Assembly (NCBI GenBank): GCA_964631865.1
Contig: CAZWAK010000058.1
Span: forward strand, 1 to 41,128
Origin: JAFDVL01 sp964631865
GTDB lineage: Bacteria > Acidobacteriota > Blastocatellia > RBC074
Direction: 5' to 3'
Length of the DNA stretch: 41,128 bases
Each line of letters opens with the position of its first letter. The stretch's first letter is position 1. The notes under the pieces were generated by a model. It had not been told where the DNA came from and did not search any database. It was given only the letters and a program-made list of their open reading frames with translations. The position numbers were made by a program, and so were the translations under genes. Below are positions 31,437-41,128 of the stretch, in pieces.

Positions 31437-32761
31437 TCCGCGCGTTGCTGTTCGTCAGTTCCTTCGGGCATCGCAGTTTCGCGGACTTGGCGGAACAGCA
31501 GCCACACGACGATCACGGACAAAAACACATAGAGCAGCGTGAACGTCACAAACGGAATTTGCAGGCCGGGCATCGGCGTCACCGCGTCCGCCGTTTTCAC
31601 GATGCCGTAAATGATCCAGGGTTGGCGTCCGACTTCCGTGACCGTCCAGCCCGTTTCAATTGCCACAAAGCCGAGCGGCGCAGCCAGCACAACTGCCCAT
31701 AAAAACCAACGTGAATTACACAAGGAACGTTTACGCCAGCGCAGCCACGCGGCCCACAACGCGACGAACATCATCGCCGTGCCTGCTGCGACCATGATTT
31801 GAAACGCAATGTGAACAATCGCAACCGGCGGCCAATGCTCGCGCGGAAATTCTTCCAGCCCTTTGACTGTGGCGTGCGGATCGTGAAAGGCCAGCAAACT
31901 CAGGGCGTATGGAATCTCAATCGCATACCTTGTCGTTTGTGTCGCCTCGTCCGGCCAACCGCCGAGCCGCAGCGGCGCGCTCTTTTCCGTTTTGAATTGT
32001 CCTTCCATGGCGGCAAGTTTCGCGGGCTGATATTTCGCTACGACCTGCCCAACAATGTCGCCGCTGATCGGCTGCAAAATCGCTGCGATGCCGCCGACCA
32101 GCAACGCGATTTCGAGCGCGTGGCGATGAAAGCTGCTGCGATAATTGCGCAGCAACAAAAACGCATGAATGCCCGCGACCGCGAAGCCCGTTGCCGCGTA
32201 TGCCGCGAGCAGCATGTGAACCGTTTGCCCAAACGCCGCCGGATTCATCATCGCGGCGATGGGGTCAATCTCAACCGGCTGTCCGTTCTCCAACCGAAAG
32301 CCCGTCGGCGTGTTCATCCAACCATTGGCGATGACGACAAACAACGCCGAAGCCGCGCCGCTGGCTGCGACGACGACGCCCGCAAACAAATGCATGCGCG
32401 GCGAGACGCGATTCCAGCCGTATAAATAAATGCCGAGAAAAATCGCTTCCGTAAAAAACGCAAAGCCTTCGAGCGAAAACGGCATTCCGATGATCGCGCC
32501 CGCCCATTTCATAAACCCCGGCCACAACAAGCCGAGTTCAAACGACAGCACCGTGCCCGACACCGCGCCGACCGCGAACAAAATCGCTGTGCCTTTTGAC
32601 CATCGTTTGGTGAGGGAAAGATAAGAAGCATCGCCCGTGCGCTGCCAGCGCCATTCGGAGAGCACCATCAATAACGGCATCGCCACGCCCGCCGCAGCGA
32701 AAAGGATATGAAAGGCCAGTGACATTGCCATTTGCGACCGGGCTGCGAGTAGGTCATCCAT
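31394..32761 (-). CDS. cydA: Cytochrome bd ubiquinol oxidase subunit I
   Basis: The 455-residue subunit carries the quinol site and the hemes. Landmarks are SLAFHILFAA (heme ligand His17), the conserved acidic pair in FSLEGFAFFTEAIFLGIYLY, GWMNTPTGFRLENGQPVEID, HMLLAAYAATGFAVAG and GWTVTEVGRQPWIIYG. The quinol loop is short, as in the cyanide-insensitive (CIO) type and unlike the long E. coli loop. The C-terminal residues after DEQQRAE derive from the palindromic element. bd oxidases resist sulfide (established for E. coli), fitting the persulfide genes just upstream. cydA begins 62 bases after the persulfide dioxygenase stop; cydB follows after 56 bases. Confidence 0.96.
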   Translation of the reverse strand: MDDLLAARSQMAMSLAFHILFAAAGVAMPLLMVLSEWRWQRTGDASYLSLTKRWSKGTAILFAVGAVSGTVLSFELGLLWPGFMKWAGAIIGMPFSLEGFAFFTEAIFLGIYLYGWNRVSPRMHLFAGVVVAASGAASALFVVIANGWMNTPTGFRLENGQPVEIDPIAAMMNPAAFGQTVHMLLAAYAATGFAVAGIHAFLLLRNYRSSFHRHALEIALLVGGIAAILQPISGDIVGQVVAKYQPAKLAAMEGQFKTEKSAPLRLGGWPDEATQTTRYAIEIPYALSLLAFHDPHATVKGLEEFPREHWPPVAIVHIAFQIMVAAGTAMMFVALWAAWLRWRKRSLCNSRWFLWAVVLAAPLGFVAIETGWTVTEVGRQPWIIYGIVKTADAVTPMPGLQIPFVTFTLLYVFLSVIVVWLLFRQVRETAMPEGTDEQQRAERLECDGSTSLLNS

Positions 32762-32823
32762 ACCATTCTGATACGTGACATGAAGCCCAAGAGTTGCGAG
32801 GGAGAATCAATGACCCAGTTTAT

Positions 32824-34227
32824 TCAAGCCGAGCGTTGGCACGTCGTGGAAGGATCGCCTTCCACTTCATAGCCCGCATTGATCCACGCGCTTGTGCCGC
32901 CGACGACATTGAACAGCGCGGTGAAGCCTTGTCGCGCCAACACGCTCGTCGCTGCCGTCGAACGATAGCCGCCCGCGCAAATCACGGCGGTCGGACGTTG
33001 CGGATCGAATGGTGACAATGATTCTTCTAAATGCGCGAGTTGGGCATTGATCGCGCCGTGTACGTGGCCTGTCGCAAATTCTGCCGGGCGGCGCACGTCT
33101 ATGATTTGCAGCTCGGCGTGTTCTTCTAACTGATGCTGCAATTCATCCACCGGCATTTGCGCGATGCAAGCCACAGGCAAGCCCGCTTGATCCCACGCAT
33201 ACATGCCGCCGTCCAAATAGCCGCTGACGGTTTCGATGCCAACGCGCGCCAACCGCGTCACGGCTTCATCCACCTGATCGTGATCGTCGGCCACAAGCAC
33301 GAGCGGCGTGCCGAGCGCGAGCAACGTTCCGGCCCACGAAGCGAATTGTCCGCCCAAGCCGATATTCAATGCGCCCGGAATATGCCCATTGCCAAACGCA
33401 GCGGACGAACGCACGTCCAATATCATCGCGCCTTGCTGCATCGTTTGTTGCACATCCGCAGGCGTTAACGCCGCCGGTCGTGGCAAGGCTTCCAACTCGG
33501 CTGCGCCTGTGCGATTGATCTCGACATCTTGCGGAAAATACGCCGGAACTTCGGGCAAATCGGTCGTCATCATCTTAACGAATTCGTCTTGCGGCATCGG
33601 CTTGATCGCGTAGTTGAATTGGCGTTGCTGCCCCATCGTGGACGACGTTTCTTTTGACATATTGCGTCCGCACAAACTGCCCGCACCGTGCGCCGGCCAC
33701 ACTTCGACAGCATCGTCCAACGTCATCAATTTGCCGTGCAAACTGTCATACAACATCCCGGCCATCTGCTCCGCCGTGAAGCCTTTCGAGCCGACCAAAT
33801 CCGGGCGTCCGACATCGCCGATAAACAGCGTGTCACCCGTCAAAACTTTCGTGATCTGTCCCGCTTCTTCGACCAGAATGGAAATGCTTTCGGGTGTGTG
33901 ACCCGGCGTTTCCCATACGCGCAACGTGATCGCGCCAACCTTGAATTCATCGCCGTCCTTCGCAGGCAAATGCACAAACGCCGCGTTCGCTTTTTGCCCG
34001 AAGATGATCGTGGCTCCGGTGCGCGCAGCTAACTCCTGATGCCCGCTCACAAAATCCGCGTGCAGATGGGTTTCGATGACATATTTGATTTTCAGCCCAT
34101 TGGCATTGGCTTCCGTGATGTATTGCTCAACATCGCGCTGCGGATCAACCACGACCGCTTCGCCTTCCGAACCGATCAAATACGAAGCGTGTGCCAGACA
34201 ACCGAGATAGAATTGCTTGAAGTACAT
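32824..34227 (-). CDS. Persulfide dioxygenase-rhodanese fusion
   Basis: The 467-residue protein joins an ETHE1-like metallo-beta-lactamase domain to two rhodanese domains. Metal ligands are visible: His54 and His56 (THLHADFVSGH), His110 (ETPGHTPES), Asp132 (TGDTLFIGD) and His180 (PAHGAGSLCG). The first rhodanese domain (about 262-355, ILDVRSSAAFGNGHIPGALN) has no active-site cysteine: its loop reads VADDHDQ. The second (about 370-455) has Cys417 in ICAGGYRS. ETHE1-type enzymes oxidise glutathione persulfide to sulfite, and rhodaneses move sulfane sulfur. It lies three bases downstream of the YHS protein gene and upstream of cydAB, in the putative sulfide operon. Confidence 0.95.
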   Translation of the reverse strand: MYFKQFYLGCLAHASYLIGSEGEAVVVDPQRDVEQYITEANANGLKIKYVIETHLHADFVSGHQELAARTGATIIFGQKANAAFVHLPAKDGDEFKVGAITLRVWETPGHTPESISILVEEAGQITKVLTGDTLFIGDVGRPDLVGSKGFTAEQMAGMLYDSLHGKLMTLDDAVEVWPAHGAGSLCGRNMSKETSSTMGQQRQFNYAIKPMPQDEFVKMMTTDLPEVPAYFPQDVEINRTGAAELEALPRPAALTPADVQQTMQQGAMILDVRSSAAFGNGHIPGALNIGLGGQFASWAGTLLALGTPLVLVADDHDQVDEAVTRLARVGIETVSGYLDGGMYAWDQAGLPVACIAQMPVDELQHQLEEHAELQIIDVRRPAEFATGHVHGAINAQLAHLEESLSPFDPQRPTAVICAGGYRSTAATSVLARQGFTALFNVVGGTSAWINAGYEVEGDPSTTCQRSA

Positions 34228-34230
34228 CGC

Positions 34231-34947
34231 TCACTTCTCTTTCAAATACAGTTCCGGATTTTTCTTTACGGCCTCGCGGCAACTCGCACAGCAGAAATAC
34301 ACGGTCTTGCCGTTGATTTCGGCGCTGATGTTCTTGTCCACCGCTTCGCCCGTCACCGGACAAGTCGTCACACCATCGCCTTTGCCCAAGAATTTTTTCG
34401 GCTCAGCCTTAGCATCGGGCAGCGGATGTTCTTTGTGCATCGAAGGCATTCCCTCTTTGACAAATTCCGAAACACCGACCGCGTGCGCTTGAATCAATTT
34501 GACGACATACGGATCATCCGAAGTCTCGACGACCTGGATGCCTTTCGCCGTCGTCGTCAGCTCCATTTTGATTTTGTCGGCGTGTTTGAATAGCTCGGCA
34601 AACAGCGGGTCCCACATCCGAATCGGTTGTTTGTTCGCCAGCCGTTTGTACATTGCGGCAACGTGTTCTTTGATCATCGCCTGCACTTTCGGATCGTCAG
34701 ATTCGGTGCGCGTCTCGACGCCCTTGTCAATGTTCCTGATGGTGCGCGTGATCTTCTTATGTTCGGTAAACAGCGCGTGAATCGTTTGCATATCCTGCTG
34801 CCGACCTTCGCCCATCATGCCGCCCATTTTGCCTTTGCCTTGTCCTTGATGCTGGCTGTGATCCTGCGCGTCAGCAGCGATTCCAAGCGCGATTACGAAC
34901 AACAACGAAGCCACATGGACAATCCTGCTTCTGGTTTTGTGAATCAT
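34231..34947 (-). CDS. Secreted YHS-domain protein
   Basis: The 238-residue protein has a signal peptide (HVASLLFVIALGIAADAQD) and a His/Met/Gly-rich stretch (DHSQHQGQGKGKMGGMMGEG). A helical middle follows (residues 55-170), and a C-terminal YHS/TRASH-type module with Cys196 in CPVTGE and CCASC at 219-223. YHS modules commonly bind copper or other metals, so a periplasmic metal-binding role is likely. The helical part could hold a further ligand. It is three bases upstream of the persulfide dioxygenase gene and 30 bases downstream of the thioredoxin gene. Its role in sulfur metabolism is inferred from position only. Confidence 0.85.
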   Translation of the reverse strand: MIHKTRSRIVHVASLLFVIALGIAADAQDHSQHQGQGKGKMGGMMGEGRQQDMQTIHALFTEHKKITRTIRNIDKGVETRTESDDPKVQAMIKEHVAAMYKRLANKQPIRMWDPLFAELFKHADKIKMELTTTAKGIQVVETSDDPYVVKLIQAHAVGVSEFVKEGMPSMHKEHPLPDAKAEPKKFLGKGDGVTTCPVTGEAVDKNISAEINGKTVYFCCASCREAVKKNPELYLKEK

Positions 34948-34977
34948 AAAAATTGCCTTTCTGTTTGTCCCAATGAC

Positions 34978-35421
34978 CTAACCGAGCGCGGCGTGCAACC
35001 GTCGCACGATTTCCGCTTTGGGAGCCGCGCCGACGATGCGGTCTTTGACCTCGCCATTTTGGAAAATCAGCAAGGTCGGAATACTCTGCACGTGGTAGCG
35101 TGCCGCCGTCACCGGGTTTTCGTCAATATTCAACTTCGCCACGCGCACGCGCCCGGCCAATGCCTGCGCGAGTTGTTCGATGATCGGCGCAATCATCCGA
35201 CAAGGCCCGCACCAAGCCGCCCACAAATCCACCAACACGGGCAACGGCGAATGTTCGACTGCTGCTACGAAATTTGCATCCGTCACCGTCAAAGGCGCAG
35301 CCGAAAGTGAGAGTCGCGTTTTGCAACGACCGCACACAGCATCACCTTGTCTGGCTTTTTCTGCTAAGACGCGATTGGTTGCGTCACATTCAGGACACGG
35401 AATCAATAACGTTTCTGCCAT
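34978..35421 (-). CDS. trxC: Thioredoxin TrxC-type with N-terminal zinc ribbon
   Basis: The 147-residue protein has a zinc ribbon with Cys9, Cys12, Cys30 and Cys33 (IPCPECDATNR, AVCGRCKTRL) and a thioredoxin fold with WCGPC (Trp70-Cys74). PTLLIFQNGE carries the conserved cis-proline. This is the thioredoxin-2 layout, cytoplasmic and stress-linked. It can reduce persulfides and disulfides, which suits a sulfide operon. It begins 26 bases after the RND permease stop. No signal peptide is present. Confidence 0.96.
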   Translation of the reverse strand: MAETLLIPCPECDATNRVLAEKARQGDAVCGRCKTRLSLSAAPLTVTDANFVAAVEHSPLPVLVDLWAAWCGPCRMIAPIIEQLAQALAGRVRVAKLNIDENPVTAARYHVQSIPTLLIFQNGEVKDRIVGAAPKAEIVRRLHAALG

Positions 35422-35447
35422 ACCACTCTTGACTCTAAAACATTTCT

Positions 35448-38728
<3,281 letters not shown>

Positions 38729-38732
<4 letters not shown>

Positions 38733-39919
38733 TGCACCTTTACTCCTTCTCGGTTGAGTGTTGTGCCGTCGGAAATAATTCGCTCGCCATTGCTCAAACC
38801 AGACAAGACTTCGACGCGCTCGCCTGTTTGCTTCCCAAGTGTAATCAAGCGCATCCGCGCGACGCCGGAAGCGTCCACAACATAAACGTAACTCAACTGC
38901 CCGCGCTGCACGATAGCTTTGTTTGGAATCGCCAACACTTCTCGTTCACCAGACACAAATCGCGCTTTGCCAAACAATCCTGACCGCAACAATGACTTGC
39001 CCAACAACTCAATTTTGACCGTATAACTGCGGCTCGCCGGATCAGCCATCGGAACAATCTCAACCACACGCCCGCTCATTTCTTCCTGCCCCAACGCATC
39101 AATCGTGACGAGCGCGTTCGCGCCCAATCGAATGTTGCGCAGTTGCGATTCTTCGACTGCCGCTTCTAACCGATAGTTGCTGTCTTCAATCGTCAGGAGC
39201 GGCGTACCCGGCGCGGCGAGCGAACCGACTTCGGTGTGTTTGGCGATGACGACGCCATTGATCGGCGCAGTGATGCGTGCGAATCCGATTTGCACCTGCG
39301 CGACAGCGACATCGGCTTGCGCGGAATCTATGCGCGCCAAGACCATATTTTTCCGGGCGACAAGCGATTGCAACATGCGGTCGGCGCGTTCGACTTCAAC
39401 GACGGCGACTTTGTATTTCGTTTCGACTTCATCGAATTCCTGCGGGCTGATGGATCTGCGGTCGCGCAAAACCTGATAGCGTTTGAGCGTGGATTCGGCC
39501 AGAGCTTTGTTCGCCTCGGCGGCAGCTTTGGCGGACTCGGCGGCGCGGATGTTTTTGTCTACTTCATCCGTTCCGGTTTGGGCTTCACGCACGCCTGCTT
39601 GCGCGCGACTGACTTGCGTTCGTGCATCACGGTTGTCAATTTCGATCAGCGTTTGCCCCGCGCGGACACGGTCGCCTTCGCGCGCGTGCAGAGCGGTGAT
39701 GCTGCCCACGATTTTCGCCGACAAGATAGTGCTTGTTTTCGCGCGCACTGTGCCGACGGCTTCGTAATAATCTGACGTAGACGAAGTGTTAACGACTTCG
39801 GTTTGAATGCCAGACACCGCCGTCGGCTTTTCGGTCGCGGCCTCTTGTTTCTTTTCGCAAGAGGCCGCGCTCAACACCAGAAGCGCAATCATCACGATGA
39901 TGGAAAGTTTGGTTTTCAT
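38729..39919 (-). CDS. RND periplasmic adaptor (membrane fusion) lipoprotein
   Basis: The 396-residue adaptor starts with a signal and lipobox (LSAASC, lipid-bound Cys near residue 22). Typical AcrA/HlyD blocks follow: GTVRAKTSTILSAKIVGSIT, HAREGDRVRAGQTLIEID, a coiled-coil hairpin from about 90 to 200 (rich in Ala, Glu, Arg), FARITAPINGVVIAKHTEVG and a C-terminal beta-barrel. It links the pump to an outer-membrane channel. The ATG at 39919 is used because the lipoprotein signal begins there; an upstream open extension is not family-like. It overlaps the permease by four bases and starts 14 bases after the flavoprotein stop. No outer-membrane TolC gene is in the window. Confidence 0.95.
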
Positions 39920-39933
39920 GGTAGTTTTCCCAA

Positions 39934-41128
39934 TTATTTCGCCATCAACCCGGACATCACCTTCAAGCCGACTTCCATCCCCTTCCACGGCAAGCCCGCG
40001 TGAAAGGCATTGCCCGCGCCGAAACGCCACGGCAAATAAACGCCGAGCAACTTCTTGCCGATGCGCCAGAGCGGCGACGAACCGACTTTGTACAAATTCT
40101 GTGCGTCGGGGCGAACCTCAATCGGCTTGTCAGGATTGCCCGTCAAGCGCAGCGGCACTTGCGCGAACGTCGCTTTGTCGAATTGCTCCATCACGCACAT
40201 GCTGACGGGGTCGAAATCCACGGTCGGCTTCTTGCCTAAGATTGCTGCGGACAGATGATCGGCTGCCGCATCGGATTGCAGGAACGCGAGGAACGCTTGT
40301 TTGACGGGGAAATCGCCCGCGTCGCCAACGGCATAAATTTCGGGATGCCCGATGACTTGGCGGCTGACCAGATCGGTCTTGAGGAAACCACGATCATCGC
40401 TCGGCAAACCGGGGAACGGCGTCGAAGCGATGTACGGCGGGAACGACACCAGCAAGTCATACGGCAAGGTCGCGCCGTTGCGATAGACGACTTGATTCGC
40501 TTCCACTTTCTCGACGGCGAACTGCGTGTAGCCTTTGATTTTGCGGCGCTCAAACTCGTCGGTCACAACGTCGTGCAACCGCGGGCCGAAGGCTTGAATA
40601 AAGCTGTTTTCGTACGTTGACCAGGTGATGTCTATGTTGTTGCGCACGCCTTTCGCGCGTCTCAACCAGGTGTCGAGCATCATCACCATTTCATACAACG
40701 GGCCAGAGCATTTGTTGTTCGGCGGCACGAGGAACAGCACCTTGCGCGTTTGCCCGGCTTTCGCATCTTCCACCAATTTGCCGTATGCCTTTTGCAGCCG
40801 CAGCATCGCGGCAGGCGTCCAGATAGTTTCGGCATATTCGGTCAAGCCCGGAACCTCTTCAGGCCGCATTCCCGCGCCTGTCGCAACGACCAGATAGTCG
40901 TAGCTGAACTCGTTGGAATCCGCTTTGACCTTTTTGTTGACGGGATCAATCTCGCGGGCGCGCGCTTGTACGAACGCGATGTTTTTGCGTGCGGTTGGCG
41001 CGTGTAAATCTATCTTCAATTCGTTCGGATCGAGACCGAACGGAATGTAAATCGTGTTGGGTTTGAAGAGGAAATGATCCTGATCGGAAACCATCGTAAT
41101 GTCGGCTTTATCGGGCAAATTTTTGCGC
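39934..41128 (-). CDS. Sulfide:quinone oxidoreductase-like flavoprotein (5' end beyond window)
   Basis: The frame runs to the right edge, so the N-terminal FAD motif is missing. The visible part (about 398 residues) contains DYLVVATGAGMRPEEVPGL, VPPNNKCSGPLYEMVMMLD with a cysteine in the SQR position before 'P.YE', PYDLLVSFPPYIASTPFPGL, and PEIYAVGDAGDFPVKQ, where the second FAD contact lies. A second cysteine occurs in PVSMCVMEQFD. These two match the redox pair of SQR; the third cysteine of many SQRs is absent from this segment. It heads the eight-gene unit and would pass electrons from sulfide to quinone for cytochrome bd. Type II NADH dehydrogenase-like use cannot be excluded. Confidence 0.87.
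   Translation of the reverse strand, partial: RKNLPDKADITMVSDQDHFLFKPNTIYIPFGLDPNELKIDLHAPTARKNIAFVQARAREIDPVNKKVKADSNEFSYDYLVVATGAGMRPEEVPGLTEYAETIWTPAAMLRLQKAYGKLVEDAKAGQTRKVLFLVPPNNKCSGPLYEMVMMLDTWLRRAKGVRNNIDITWSTYENSFIQAFGPRLHDVVTDEFERRKIKGYTQFAVEKVEANQVVYRNGATLPYDLLVSFPPYIASTPFPGLPSDDRGFLKTDLVSRQVIGHPEIYAVGDAGDFPVKQAFLAFLQSDAAADHLSAAILGKKPTVDFDPVSMCVMEQFDKATFAQVPLRLTGNPDKPIEVRPDAQNLYKVGSSPLWRIGKKLLGVYLPWRFGAGNAFHAGLPWKGMEVGLKVMSGLMAK

Overview
The window looks like a piece of a Gram-negative bacterial chromosome, mostly GC-rich. It carries lipid A genes (an LpxL-type acyltransferase and lpxB), RND efflux, cytochrome bd, molybdopterin genes and two tRNAs. The mix of a 'propeller + Y_Y_Y' sensor, a Tat-exported Gfo/Idh/MocA oxidoreductase, a DUF4388-HDOD protein and many palindromic intergenic repeats would suit an acidobacterium (Blastocatellia-like). 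That placement is inference; there is no rRNA or marker gene here to prove it. No gene-free stretch exceeds 300 bases. The largest are 5911-6203 (nested repeats) and 26716-26999 (a promoter and long leader).

Left part (1-8106). A propeller sensor runs off the left edge on the minus strand. It is followed by an Rpn-type nuclease gene, the decayed 3' end of an RND pump gene, and a quinone oxidoreductase. Next comes a lysine block: promoter, lysine riboswitch and intrinsic terminator, then dapB, dapA and dapD. An M20 peptidase at 14428 may be the matching desuccinylase (dapE).

Accessory island (8134-14423). Between dapD and the M20 gene lie a PIN-toxin/antitoxin pair, an unrecognised 1463-residue gene whose base composition drops sharply after its first quarter, an orphan antitoxin and a Uma2-family nuclease. 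Copies of a short palindrome (core GCGATTTGCCAAATCGC) sit as an inverted pair in the leader of the large gene and as two direct in-frame copies inside it.

Middle (15569-30269). This part holds a small hypothetical gene, cheR, moaC and moeA on the minus strand, and tRNA-Asp and tRNA-Val with their promoter and terminator. It continues with lpxL-lpxB, a secreted protein, a PilZ protein, an SQR/NDH-2-like flavoprotein, a universal stress protein, a DUF2238 membrane protein with an overlapping 35-residue membrane peptide, an NtrC-type regulator, DUF4388-HDOD, Gfo/Idh/MocA, and a second PIN toxin/antitoxin pair.

Right part (30327-41128). Eight minus-strand genes with short gaps or overlaps form one apparent transcription unit: SQR-like flavoprotein (cut by the right edge), RND membrane-fusion lipoprotein, RND permease, TrxC-type thioredoxin, secreted YHS-domain protein, persulfide dioxygenase with two rhodanese domains, cydA and cydB. 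Read together it looks like a sulfide/persulfide oxidation and detoxification operon joined to a sulfide-tolerant terminal oxidase, with an RND pump built in. This is the most interesting candidate system in the window.

Dispersed repeats are a theme. CCACGAATT-type inverted arms occur in three gaps, and a related perfect 32-base inverted repeat in a fourth. GGTGGCTGGT-rich tracts occur in two gaps and inside the RND gene. An 82-base element supplies the end of CydA, and a 73-base hairpin lies upstream of the flavoprotein gene. Several of them contribute codons to real genes or create false start codons.
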